Positions 32,554 through 45,400 of a stretch of 64,000 nucleotides of DNA are shown in pieces (position 1 is the stretch's first letter; each line of letters opens with the position of its first letter). This DNA comes from Camarhynchus parvulus. Its lineage: Eukaryota > Chordata > Aves > Passeriformes > Thraupidae. The notes below the pieces were generated by a model. That model was given only the letters and a program-made list of their open reading frames with translations. It did no database searches and was not told the origin of the DNA. Position numbers and translations under genes: made by a program. The DNA lies in NCBI RefSeq assembly GCF_901933205.1, contig NC_044582.1, positions 19,009,820-19,073,819 of the forward strand. The letters are read 5' to 3'.

Positions 32554-34430
32554 AGTCTTCCTGGAATCTCCAGTACCAGTTGGCCATAATCTCAATTGTC
32601 CACTTCCCTCCATAATGAGATACTACCCCAAAATCCTGTATCAAGAATCTGCCTTTTCACGGTTCATTTCTCATGTGCACTGCTGAAGACTTGTATTCCT
32701 ATTCTGTCACAAAACAACTAGAGTTGTCATGATAAAGTCAGCACAAATATTTATTTTACAACCATCTGTGGTGGGAGGGTTGTCGGGGGGGCTTTTTAAA
32801 GAAATATCTCTACCATGTTAACTACGATGGTACACTCTGTTCTGGTTTTTCAGGGCCAGGTTTTTATATGATTTTCAGCAAGTGTTTTATTTCTAGTGTT
32901 TAGTGGCTTGAAGATGCCGATGCTTGACAGCATTAAGATTCTGTAAGATGCCACATACAGTAGTTAGAAAACATTTAAGCGTGAATTGTGGGATACTGAT
33001 TGATCTCACAGATGCATGTGATGTGTGTATGTAAGCAGAGAAATGGAAACTGTTTGCAGAGGGGAGCACAAGGCATAGATCAGCATCACTGATCTACAGC
33101 TGAGATCCTGTCACTTGAAAAAGAAAACTCTCATGATGAATTAGGAAAGTCATCTGTTTAAAATCATTCTGTTGCTTCTGTTTAACATTTATGTGGGGGA
33201 TGGGAATGGACTGTTCTGTCAAACTTTCAAAAATTGGAGTATTCCAGCATGAAAACAAATCGCTAGGAACATCAGGCTGTGTTCAAATACATTTTTCTAT
33301 CTCCAGATACTCGTGGTCTCTCTCTGAAACCAGAACATGCATTCTGAGCAGCTGCATGACACCCAAATTACTGATGCTCTTGTATTGAGGCAGTTGTTGA
33401 CCTTTAGCACAATCTGTGTGTAATTGTCAGTGTCTCTGCTGCTCCTGGAATGGCTGGGCACAGTTTCACCTGGTGCTATGGAATACCTGGGCTATTGTGA
33501 CAACTCTAGACCCGCCTGCTTTCTCGATGTAACCATGTGCAAAGCCTGTCACATGCAATGAAATGTTTTGCTGTGTCAAAGCACAAGAGAGCCAATGAAT
33601 CGATCCTGTCTCTTGACTAGCTCCTGCAGCTTAGGGAAGTGTGTATAAACTCAAGACTGTAACGTTTCTGTAGCTTTACTTTCTCAGTGACTTCAGCATA
33701 TTTAAAGGGACAGCCTGGTTAAGACTGGTTTGTTCATCCAGCAGTGTCAGTGTGGCTCCTCGTGTGTGCAGATCCATGTGCAGCTGCTTGTGTTGCCTCA
33801 CACTGTGTGTGACTCCTCGCCTCACGTGGTTTGCATCCCTGGAGCCCCGGGCTGGGAGCAGCCTTGTCCCCTCCGTTCTGAGAGCCAGTGTTAATGCAGC
33901 CTGCCATGGCCTTACTGTCCTGTCCCAGCTCTGGCACTGCTGCACAGACACTACACGCTGCCTGCCTTCAGTCTGAAGTTACATTTTAACTTTCTGTCCC
34001 CTTTCAGTTCTCTGAAGCATGGTTTCAATTAATCCATACTCTGGTGCTGTAGAGGAGAGGGTGTATTAACTTGCTACTGTAGTCCCCAGTTCTCCAGAAC
34101 TGCTACAGTTACTTTTATTTAGCAAACTTGCTTGTGCCTATCATGAGGAAACTAAACTAGAATGTGTGAATCTTTGTGGGGGACCAGGTCACTGTTTAGT
34201 TAACTGGCCTATAGCTAAACTTGATGTGTTTGGTGTTTATCTACTTCACTGCTTTCAGCGTTTATGGCATCCAAACACTACCAATTGTTAACCTGTGCAT
34301 TACTCTCTGCATGTGAACAACTTATACAATTACTGAACTTGTAAATACGTGATTTTTTTTTATTTAGGTGGATGCATATGTTGGTTTACTGCTCTTCAGC
34401 TTTATTCAATAAACTTATGTTTTGAGGGTT
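32554..34430 (+). other. ARL8B: ARL8B 3' UTR
   Basis: AT-rich non-coding sequence from the stop codon to just past the AATAAA at 34408. The cleavage point is inferred. Confidence 0.75.
34408..34413 (+). terminator. ARL8B: ARL8B polyadenylation signal
   Basis: AATAAA followed within ~25 bp by a GT-rich stretch (TATGTTTTGAGGGTTGTATTG), a good downstream element. Confidence 0.75.
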
Positions 34431-37400
34431 GTATTGACACTTAACTGCCTGACTTGAGTTGGTGTGGCTGAAATAATGGAAAAACACAATGGGATGTTTG
34501 TCTCCTCTGCCAAAGATTCCAGTGGGGGAAGAAGGATTGGTAAATACTTGAGCTGATTTATATTCTGTGGTTCAGCTATTCCAGTGAAATGCTCACAAAA
34601 CTACCTTTGAGGCCTGGGGCTTGCTCACCTTACCTGAGCAAGCTCGGATAGTCAGTCTGAGCAGATTTCAGGGCTTGTTTGTGTGTGTGAAAAGCACTGG
34701 TCAGCTGCAGGCTCTGAAGCAGGGGCAGCCTTCTGGAGCTCAGTTTTAAGGAGAGATAGAAATGCATGTGTCTGCAAGCTTGGTTCTTGTGTCAAGCCTA
34801 GAGTAAAACCTTGTTTTTCTACACAAGTGTCAGATCTTGCAGTGCCTGATCATTCACTGCCAATTAAAGCAGAAGGATTCTTATCTCAGTGGAAAGTGAG
34901 ACTTTTGTTGGCTGAGGTCTTGAACAAAATCTTTGCTGTGATTTTAATCTGAAGTTTCACTGACTGTTCTTCCCAAAGGTTTTTGTTGTATTAATTTCTC
35001 TTAGGACACTGATTAATTAATAAGAGTGTCTGTCAGCATCTTCCAATTAATAGTAAGAAATTGGATGTCTTATTTCAGGCTTGTCTCCATGTAAGCTTTC
35101 AGACTTACTGAGCTGTGTCAGGTTAGTTTTTAGTCCTGAGTGCAGGTCTTTGAGCATCCTTCACGTGTAACTCAGCTGGTGGGAAGGACTAGTGACCTGT
35201 TAAAGATCCTGTGCATATTTCTTTAGGAGTTTCCTGCATGCAAAACAAGCTCCCTGCAGTTCACAATCAAAGTAAAAGGTCTCTAGACACAAATGTGAAA
35301 ACAGTGTTAGTGCACTAAGCCTTGTCAGCCTGGTTGGTGTGATAGCAGCACCAGTCATTCAGTAAATCAGCTGTGGTATGGACTGGCCCACAGCTCTTTG
35401 CTTGATGTGGTATCTCAGTACCACTTTCTGTTTCTAGGTGTAAATAGCAGGGAGAGGCACAGGAACCTCCATGATGTGTGTGCTCTAAAAGGTACATTTG
35501 CAGCACTCCCCAAATGCCCCAGCTGGGTTTCACAGCTGTTGTGGCACTGCTCTGCCAGCTGCCCTTGGTTACTGCTGTGGCAGGAAGGAGCCCTCAGAGT
35601 GGCTGCACTTGTTGTGTTTCTGGGCTTGAGTAGCTTGCCAGGTACCTTTTCTTTGAAAAGGGAAATGGAGGAATTGCTTCCTTCAACAATCAACACCTTC
35701 TCAGCCTTGGACTGAAAACAGTACTCATCCGGCACTTCATGTCCAAGGTTAAATCTTTTCTGGCCTAATAAAGGTGTGGAGCCCAGCACAGGCATTAGCA
35801 GTGGTGTTTGCTGAACTTGGGTGCTGCAGCTGTGTTATAGAAATGTAATCTCACCAGGATTACTTGCCTCAGGCTCTGTAGTGAGCATGGATAGTAAAAA
35901 GAGGCTGATTAAATTTCCCATTCTCTTCACAGAAGTTGCTTTTGGGAATGCATTTTAGTTTATTGCATTTGACATCAATATAGCCATACTTATGTCACAT
36001 AGTCCTGAAGCTCCCCTGATGCAGGTCTTGACTGTTGGCATGTTCAGAAAAGCAGCTCTTGTGAAAAGGCAGACACTGTGTGGTGGTGAATACCTGGGAG
36101 CTGGACAGCAGTCCTGCCTCTGGGACCTGGTGGGGTGTGGGCACTGTGTGCTGTCCTGGGTTTAAACCAGCTCTCAGCCCTTGGTGGTGGCTCTGTTCAG
36201 TGCAAGTGCTCCTGGAGCAGCAGAGATGAGATGAGCAAGGGTTGTGCTTGCCCCCACAGCTCTGCTGCAGGAGAGTTTCCTTGGGTGTCCCTGTCCTCCA
36301 GCTGCAGTGTGGCTGGTGGTTCCTTAGAGTGCAGTTACAGAGCAGGGCAGCTCCCATCACCCAGGGACAGCTGAGGGCTGGGCAGCTGCACAGAGCAGCT
36401 CCTTCCCACCACTTGGCAACAGGAAAGATGCACAAACGTGGAGCTGTTCCATCATCTGTGCAACCAATAATCCAGTTCCTCAATGATTTTTGTTTTCTCT
36501 TTGCATCTTGATGGAAACAGGTTGGAAAGATTTTGGGTGCTGACAAATCAAACTGCATAATCTTCACTTTCTGGTAGAAGTAAAGGCCAAAGAAAATGCC
36601 TTAAACAGTCTGTCTGTTGAATCTAGGAGTGTTGTGCAGGGATCTGTAATAACCTGAGGCATGGCTTAGCAGGATTATCAAGCTTTGAACTCCCTGAGGT
36701 TTCCCTTGTCGTTTGTGGCTGTGCAGTGGCACGTCCTGGTTTGCTTTGTGCAGGAACTGTGCTCCCCCCGCATGCCCACACTGCTCCCCTGCCTTGCTCC
36801 TGCACTGACCTGACAGCGTGGATCCCAAAAAGGGCTGCAGAACAGGTTTAGCTGTGTTTCTAAGGTGACATGGACAGTGAATCGTGTTAAAGGAGAAATA
36901 ATGTGTGAGTGCCTGAGCTTCAGGGCTTTAGTTCCCAAAACGTGAGTGCAGAACTTGTCTCACCAGGGCATGACCCTTGAGAGAGGGCTCTGCTGCTTCG
37001 GGGCTGCAGCTGCTGATGTTCAGCATGTCTTGGTGAAACAGGGGCTTTCTCTATGTGTCACTCCAATGGCAAACACAGAATGGCACTCACAGGGGCTTTG
37101 CACATACTCTGTAAAAGGAGAAGTGAAATACTTGATGTTTTTATTTCCCTCCCAGTGGAAGGTGGGTAAGTAGACCTTTGTGCCAGGATTAGTGCCTTTT
37201 AATTATGACATGACAGGTTTTATTCTGTTAAAGGCAACATGTATCATTGTGATAATTTTGAAGTGCTTCAATAAAGTGTTGTTGAAAACCACTTTTTTGC
37301 ATATTCATCTGTAGTAGGGTAGTTGATTTATTATTGTTAGAAATATCTAAGAACCCTCATTACTGAATTTAAATTTAACTACATAACTTCATCTGGAGAA

Positions 37401-38399
37401 TGACTGTAAACCTTGTGCTCAGTGGGGGCAACTTTGAAAAGCCAGGCTGTGAAATTCCCATTCCTGATTATTTTTGTTCTGGTACTGGAAGCATTGGTAG
37501 GTCTCATTTGTGTTTCTCTCTCAAAAGACCCATTAGGTTGAACTATATTATTCAACAAACAGAGCAAATTTGTCAGTAGAGGAAGAAAAAATTGTGGTGT
37601 GTGAGATTTAAAGCTGAACTTGGTTTTCTCAAGAGTCTCAAGAGTAAGTAAACTGTTAAGGTGCTTTTGTGTAATTGTTTTTATTTGGGGTGTGGATACT
37701 TCAGTCTTTGCAGCAAGAAGGAATTTTCCTCTTTTTAGAATCAATAATGAAGTCCCTTCTTGGTTTGGATAACATTTAAAAGATCCATGAATTCTGCAGA
37801 CTGAGGAAGGGAACTGAAAGATTGTCCAGGCTAGAGGATTTTATCCAAAGTCAGCATCCAGAAGTCTGGGTGGACCACTGAGTTGGGATACCTGTTTGGA
37901 TTTATTCATTCTACTGATCCTGTTACAATAATTGGAAAACAAAGACCTGACTTCTGAACTACTCTCCAATACAGGCTGGAGACAAATCATTATTGTCTGC
38001 TTGTCTGTCTGTGCATAATAGTCCTTTATTTTTTTTTCTTGTGCAGGCATTTTTCTCATTCTGTCCCATTTCCTTGTAACCAACCAGGCACTCTGGTAAA
38101 AGGATGAGGCAGCAGCACGGCAGGACAGCTCAGCTCAGTGACAAGTTACCAGTTCACAGCCAGTGACTTGGATGCTGCTGAGGTTGCTGGGTAGCTCGGA
38201 GCTAGGTTTCCTCTGTACTTTCCCCGGTTGTGGTTTCTTTCTGTTCTTTTGCTTATCTTCAAGAGGTTTGGTTTTACCAGTACTGCTGGAGTGTGTTCAC
38301 ACATCCACATCCACACCTGGCATCTGTCAGCTCTTCTCTTTCTGCAGCTCTGTCCCCAAGCCCGTGCCCAGGGCCACCAGAGCTGCAGTCACACCTGGT
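34431..38399. other. ARL8B-EDEM1 intergenic region
   Basis: AT-rich with no recognisable coding exon. The first part up to ~37290 has the same UTR-like texture as the ARL8B 3' UTR and ends at a second AATAAA, so it could be an extended 3' UTR. Confidence 0.5.
37270..37275 (+). terminator. Candidate distal polyadenylation signal
   Basis: AATAAA followed by GTGTTGTTG. It could end a long ARL8B transcript form or be unused. Confidence 0.35.
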
Positions 38400-39102
38400 G
38401 TTCTGCTCGCCACGTGTTGTCCTGGCACTGCGGGATGGAAATCCCTGCGTCCATCTCCTCCAGGATCCTGGCCCGGGAGCGTGGCTTGCCTTCCTCCCAC
38501 CGCAGCTCCCGGGAACGCGGCTCCTGCCCCGCCGGGCTCCTTCCCTGAGGAATCACTGAGGCTGGCACAGCCCTCCCAGCCCAGGCACTGCCAGCTGTGC
38601 CGATGCCCGCCTTGTCCCCGGCCCAGAGCACCGAGTCCCACCTCCAGGGATGGGCACTCCAGAGCTCCCTGGGCAGTGCCAAGGCCTGAGCCCCCTTTCC
38701 GTGGAGGAATTCCTGCTGCTGTGCAGCCGCTGTCACCGGCACCCCGGGGCCTTTCCGGGAGCGCTGTGGCGCTGTGGCAGTGCCCGCAGGGCAGGGCAGT
38801 GCCCGCAGGGCAGGGCAGGGCCCACGGCCCGGGCCTGTCCGGGGAGGCCCCGCCCTGATCCTGCGCCGGCCGTGCCACGACAGCCCCGCGCCGCCCCGCC
38901 CCTTTAACGCCGCCGGGCGGTGCCTTTGAGTGACACACCGCGCGCCCAATAGCCGGAGGTCGGTTCCGCCTCCGTACCGGCTTCACCAATAGCAGCGCAG
39001 AGTGGGCGGGCCTCGCGCAGCTCCCAACCCTTGTTTCCCTTCCGCTCTTAAAGGGGCCGCGGCGCGGCGCGGGCGGCGCCGCTGCGCTATGCGCGGGCGG
39101 CC
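38400..39102 (+). promoter_or_regulatory. EDEM1: EDEM1 CpG-island promoter and 5' UTR
   Basis: GC-rich and CpG-rich sequence rising towards exon 1, with a GC box GGGCGGG at 39004-39010 and two CCAAT boxes. No TATA box. Transcription probably begins between about 39010 and 39085. Confidence 0.7.
38946..38990 (+). promoter_or_regulatory. EDEM1: Twin CCAAT boxes of the EDEM1 promoter
   Basis: CCAAT at 38946-38950 and 38986-38990, both in the context CCAATAGC and 40 bp apart. These are NF-Y type sites. NF-Y is half of the ER stress element that drives EDEM1 in mammals, but the CCACG half is not found nine bases after either box. Confidence 0.6.
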
Positions 39103-39482
39103 ATGCGATGGCGGTCGGTGGTGCTGGGGCTGCTGCTGCTGCGGCTCGGGCTGCAGGCGCTGCTGGCGCTGCTGCCCGCGCTGGCCCGCGGGCTCTGCCT
39201 GCACCCGCGCCTGCCCTGCCCCGGCCCGCGGCCGCCAGCGCTGCCCGGCCTGCCTGCGAGCGCTGCGGGCCGCGGGGCCCGGCTGTGGGGCGCGGCGGCG
39301 GGCGGCGATGAGTACGAGCGGCGCTACAGCGGCGCCTTCCCGCCGCAGCTGCGGGCGCGGCTGCGGGACGCGGCCCGGGGCATGTTCGTGTTCGGCTACG
39401 ACAGCTACATGGAGCACGCCTTCCCCCGCGACGAGCTCGACCCGCTGCACTGCCGCGGCCGCGGGCCCGACCGCCGCGACCC
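39103..39482 (+). CDS. EDEM1: EDEM1 coding exon 1
   Basis: Residues 1-126 plus two bases of Pro127. ATG at 39103 has G at -3 and aligns with the human start (MQWR/MRWR). Another ATG at 39089, also with G at -3, is out of frame and would overlap the start if transcribed. Donor GTGAGT. Confidence 0.93.
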
Positions 39483-42400
39483 GTGAGTGCGGCCGGGAGC
39501 GGGCCCGGGGGTAACGGCTGTGGGGAACGGCTGTGGGGGAGCGGGGTAATGAATGTGGGCTGGGGGGACCGCTGGGGAACGGCTGCTGGGGCCCTGCGGG
39601 GTGGGCACGGCGCGGGGCTGGCATCGCTCCGTGTGTGCCTCCCTGGGGGTCAGCCTGGGTCCAGCCATGGGTCAGTTTGTAATGGCCATAAGCTAAAATA
39701 CAGCAAGTTTCACCTCCGTATGAATCGTGGAATGGTTTGGGTGGGAAGGGACCCTAAAGCCCACCCAGGGCCACCCCTGCCATGGCAGGGACACCTCCCA
39801 CTGTCCCAGGTGCTCCAGCCCCAGTGTCCAGCCTGGCCTTGGGCACTGCCAGGGATCCAGGGGCAGCCCCAGCTGCTCTGGGCACCCTGTGCCAGGGCCT
39901 GCCCACCCTGCCAGGGAAGGATTTCCTGTTAATATCCGGTATAAAGCTATTCCCCTTAAGTTGGAAGCCATTTCCTCTTGTCCTGTCACTCCAGTCCCTT
40001 TCCGTATTTCTTGTAGTCTCCCTTCAGGTGCTGGAATGAACTTTCCATAGTGGGGCAGAGCTGTGGAACTCTGACTCATGACTCCAGCTGCCCAAGGAGT
40101 CATGGAGCTTCCCCTTTTGGAGACATTCCAAACCTACCTGGGTAGTTCCCTTGTCACCTGCTCCAGGTGACCCTGCCTGCACAGGGGGTTGGACTGGATG
40201 ATCTGCACAGGTCTCTTCCAGCCTTAACAATGCTGTGATTCTGCTCTTCCAGCTCCAACCTGAACATCAATGATGTGCTGGGGAACTACTCCCTGACGCT
40301 GATCGACGCGCTGGACACGCTGGCGGTGAGTCCTTGGTGTGGGGACACTGCCCTGGCCACCCTGGGACCTGCCCTGGCTGCGGCAGCTCCCCAAGGCTTG
40401 CCCAGGTGGTGCAAACAGCTGGATCACCAGCTAACAGCTGGATCACGAGCTAACAGCTGGATCATAAACCAGCAGTGTAACGTGGGGGTAGCAGAATGAG
40501 AGTAGTTGGAGATGTCAGCAGAGATTTCCAGAAGGGACAGAGGAAATTTTGGAGCTCCTCCCCAAGGTTCAGACGAGATCTCTTTGGGATATGCCCGGGG
40601 TGGGTGGATTTGAGCTGGAACTGCTGTGAGTTGCTGAGAAGTCCATCAGGAGGAGGGTTCATTGTGTGCACAATGGCTGGAAGAGCTCTGGTTGTTTCAC
40701 TTGGCAGAGAGGGCCTGTCTGACACACAGATCTGTGTGAAGTGGTGAAAGGAAGGAGGGGAAAACCTGTAAAGCTGCGTCTCAGCTGCGTTTCTGCTAAA
40801 ACTGAAAGATAATGTGAGGAGCAGCTCAATTCTGTGTTAGTGCCGGGGCATGGGGTCATGAGGAGGAGCTGGGCATTTTCAGAGACCCCAGCAGGTTTGA
40901 CTGTTCTCATCTGTGCAGCCAGGGCAGGTTTTGTGCCTTCTGGAGTGTCAGGGCTCACTGATGTGCTGGAGCCACGGGGATCTATATCTCCTCTGGCTCT
41001 TTGGGATATAAAACCCTTCCCATTCCACCCTGGGCTGCAGCAGTGGTGAGGAGCTGCTTGAGCAGGGCAGCTCTGAGCAGAACTGAAAGCAGAAGTGAGG
41101 GAAATGTTGGGTTTTACTGAGAGAAGTTTGGGATCCGTGCTACGTGCCTGGTAACGGTGCCTTCCAGTCCTCCATCACCAGTGGGGCAGTGCTTAACTTC
41201 TTTTCTCAAATGTGAAGGTTCTGGTTGCTACATCTCTCGTGTTTCAGAAGCTGCTGTGTGGGGCAAGCCTGTTCTGCTCCCCATTGCTCAGACCAACACA
41301 TGTTGCTTCCCCACTGGGTCTGAGTAATGGGGACAGCTGGCACCTGGTGCTTTGGTTAAAAATTTAGATATGTCTCAGCCTTTTCATGAGCTCAGGCAAG
41401 CAGGAATCTGTGTTTTCCTTACACATCCTGCTCCTCAAAGCTCAGGCTGAACTTACATCTGTCTCTGGATGCAGTGGAAATAACTTCCTAGGTTAGACCT
41501 GTGGGAAGCAGGCACAAGGCAACTGCTGGGTGTGCAGTGCTGGGTCAGGAACCTGAAAGGTTGGACTGGCCTTTGGTCAGATAAACATTCAATCAAACTT
41601 CATTGTTCTGCAAGCTGTGATATGTTTTAAGCTAAGCTTGACTCTTGAACTCTTGAACTGATAGTTCAGGCAGTTTGAATATTCAGTGTACTAAATCTGA
41701 CTGCTGGACTAGGATGTGAACTTGCCATTCTCTTCCCCAAGCCTCTTCTGAAGCAACAATTGTACAAACTAGCTTTGTTTTTCTGTAAAAGGTAATGGGA
41801 AACTCCTCCGAATTCCAGAAGGCAGTGAAGTTGGTGATTGACACAGTTTCATTTGACAAAGACTCAACAGTCCAAGTTTTTGAGGCAACAATCAGGTATG
41901 TGGTGCTGTGTTTCTGTCTTTGAAGGTTAAAGACTTGGTGTGTGTAATTCAAAGTGAAGTCATTGATTAGGAGGTCTTTGGCAGGCTTTATTCCCTAAAT
42001 GGTTCCTCAAGTAAGCTGTTTCTTAATCTCCTATGAAAATATTCCATCCTTTCATATAGGAAACAATTTTAATCAGTCCCGTGTGACCTGGAGCAGTGAG
42101 GCAGTGGTTGGCTCTGTGCTTGCAGACTCTGCTTGCAGCAGAGACTCAGATCTGTGCCCTGATCAGCAAACAGCCCTGGGACGGCTTTTCCCTGCTCTGT
42201 TTTTTGGTTCATGGACTTCTGCTCATTTGCACTTTCATTTCAGATGGAAAAGACTCTTCTGTGTTGGAAATGCACTTAGATACTGTCTGATTTTAAAGGG
42301 TTTTGTTTTCTGAGTGCCTCAAGCAGTGTTTATTCCTGCTTCACTTGGCTAGGCTTTCTTTTTTCTGAGTACTAAGTTTATGTAACACCCTTCCTGCCAT

Positions 42401-45400
42401 TTGCAGGGACAAGGAGGTCTTCACTCCTAAACAGATTTGTTCCAAGAACTCCTGGGTTAGGTAAATTTTGCAGAACCAGGTTTTGGAGCAGTGGCTGACA
42501 ACAGCATGACTTCTACATGTGTTCACTACTGCTGGGGGAAAACCAGGTCATTTTGTATAGTGCCTGTAAGGAGCAAAAAGTAATAATTCTGTCAGACATG
42601 ACAGCAGTAAGGTGTTTAGGTGAAGAATGAGCTTCAGAACAGACTGAAAACCTGAATTTTCCTTTTCCCACAGGGTTTTGGGAAGCCTGCTGTCTGCCCA
42701 CATCATCATTACAGACACCAAGCAGCCCTTTGGTGACATGACCATAAAGGATTATGACAATGAGCTGCTGCACTTGGCTCATGACCTGGCAGTGAGGCTG
42801 CTGCCAGCCTTTGAGAACACCAAAACTGGCATTCCCTATCCTCGGGTGAGTGACACAGCAGCCCTGGGGAAACAGGCTCAAAGCAGAGTTTCACCTGTCC
42901 TGCACCTTAAATTTTGTGCCCTTTTATGTGCACTTGGAGTATTGAGCCTGCCCTAAGTTATTCTGAAGTGGCACAGGGGAACCTGCCCTGAGTTTTGGTG
43001 ATGGGGATAGTACAAGTGCTCTTTCTGTCTAGTAAATGTTTTCCCTGGGCTGATTTTCACTGTGTTTGTTGTTCCCTGTGGGTCAGGAGTCATTTGTTCC
43101 TGTGCTGGTTGGTGGAGCATTCCCTGCCCTGTGTCACACAGCAGCAAACAATACTGTCAGTAACAAGGAGTACTGTAAAGGCAAAGAGCTGAGGAAAGTG
43201 ACTCTATTGGTGACTTGCTACTAAAACAATTCTATTAGAATAAAGCTCTTCTGAAATATTTATCATACTGGGCTTGGGATTTGTAATTTTCCTGAAGACT
43301 GCTCAGTGGGTTGTCAATGCTCTGGGATTCTTGGATGCTGCAGCCTCTTGTTTTAAGCAGATGCAGCTGGCAAGGAGGAGGATGTCACTACTACTGGATC
43401 AATCCTAAACTGTAAAACTGTAATTAGCACTTGCCTGGCTGCTCTTAATTTCTGGAGACAGCAGCACTGCTTTTCCCCTTGTAGAAATGTGAATTTTCAC
43501 TTCTGTTCAGGGCCTGGTAAAGCAGCTGAGGGTGCTGTAACTTCCCTTCAGTGCTGTATTCCATGGGGAAGGGGAGGAGCATCCACTGAGGAAGTTCTTG
43601 GTTTCACCAGTACAAACTGAGGGGCAGCAAAGAGGGAAAAGCCTGAATGTTTAGTGAAAAGCATGAAAAAGTGAAGTTTGCAAGGGTTAGTAAGTACAAG
43701 AGCAAATGAGGCTTGCCCACTTTAGGCTTGATGTTGTAGAGCTGGAAGAAGAATGTCAGGAATTCTACAGGAAAGCTTTCCAAGTGTGCTGGTTTTGTGT
43801 CTCTGCACATTCCATGCTGCACATTGTGCACAAAGCACCAGAAAGGCTTGTGCTAAAGGTGAGGGTGCAGCTGTGAGTGCAGCCTGCCTGTCCCTGTCCA
43901 CAGGTGAACCTGAAGAAGGGGGTTCCTCCAGACAGCCACAATGAGACCTGCACAGCAGGAGCTGGGTCATTGCTGGTGGAGTTTGGGATCCTCAGCAGGC
44001 TGCTTGGAGATTCCACGTTCGAGTGGGTGGCCAGGAGAGCTGTGAAGGCCCTGTGGAGCCTCAGGAGCAATAACACTGGACTGCTGGGTAATGTCTGGGT
44101 GCTGCTGTGTCCTCATGTGTCCTCACCTTTGTCCTTCTGCTCCCTCTGTAGCTGCTCAGTCACATTCTCCTTGTGTACCCAGGGCTTGTGTTGAACTAAT
44201 GGCACTTTGGGGCTTTCCAAGAAAAATGGAGTCTCTGAAAGACTCCTTAGGGCACAGGTTTTCAACTCAAATTTTCCACAAAACTGGGGGATGGAGCTGA
44301 AGGCCCTGATTTGTGTCCCCATTAATATAATTCAGATTGGCAGATGGTTCAAAGTACTTAAAATAACTGCATGTGTGTGGGTGTTCCTCAGATGAATGCA
44401 CCACTGTAACACTTCATCTGATATTAATCTTTGATTCTTCCTCCTTAGGAATTTCTGAACCTGTGATATTCCCAAGTCTTGACTGGGGTGTTTCTCTCTG
44501 ATATACTCAGCAACCTCAGACTAAACTTGTTGTTTGTTCTGAAAGGAAATGTTGTGAATATCCAGACTGGTCACTGGGTTGGAAAGCAGAGTGGACTGGG
44601 AGCAGGGTCAGATTCGTTCTATGAGTACCTGCTGAAGTCCTACATCCTCTTTGGGGAAAAGGAAGACCTGGACATGTTCAACTCTGCTTATCAGAACATT
44701 CAGAACCACTTGAGGAGAGGGTATGTGATTCATGTCAGCATCAATTCCTTGAGCAGTGAATCCTCCAGCAGGATCTGAAACACATCTGTTTGTAGTGCTT
44801 TGTGTCAGGCTCTAGAAAATCTGTTCTCCTTTTTACTGTAAGAAGCAAAATCTCCTTTCCATGGTAGTCTCCTCATTCCTCAGCAACTGATGGGGTGCAG
44901 AGAAGCCAGACTGCTTCCTGTCCCATTTGTAAATGTTAAGGCTGAGAAAAGTCTGGCACTGCAAAAGCAATGTATTAAATTGGCTGCTTTGTTCTTTCGA
45001 AAGCCTCATCTTGCCTAGCATGACTTTTGGTAGAAATTCTGCTGGCAGAGCTCTAAGATAGGATCCCTGTATGAATTAACATCCCTTTATGAATTAACTC
45101 CTCTGAGAGCATGACAGTGTTTGGGTTCCTTTCACAAGGAGCCCAGCAGAGCAGAGCAGTGGCTGCCTGCCTGAGCTGTGGCAGTGTGCTGTGTGCTGCC
45201 CAGGCAGAGGCACTGCCCTGCATTGTTCCTGCATTGTTCCTGCATTGTTCCCTGCAGCAGGGAGGCCTGCAATGAAGGAGAAGGGGACCCTCCCCTCTAC
45301 GTCAACGTCAACATGTACACGGGCCAGCTGATGAACACCTGGATTGACTCTCTGCAGGCCTTCTTCCCTGGGCTGCAGGTGAGCTTTCCTGCTGGGAAAG

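Larger units (their letters stand above)
40326..43903 (+). other. EDEM1: EDEM1 introns 2-4
   Basis: Introns 40326-41791, 41896-42673 and 42846-43903. A three-copy ~20-bp repeat (AGCTAACAGCTGGATCA type) lies at about 40415-40467. Otherwise no element or RNA gene recognised. Confidence 0.75.

Noticed and set aside
38163..38858. 231-codon ORF before EDEM1
   Set aside because: Composition follows the CpG island; no domain, no conserved motif, and it ends ahead of the promoter.
38940..39010. ER stress element CCAAT-N9-CCACG in the EDEM1 promoter
   Set aside because: Nine bases after the two CCAAT boxes are TCGGT and GAGTG, not CCACG.
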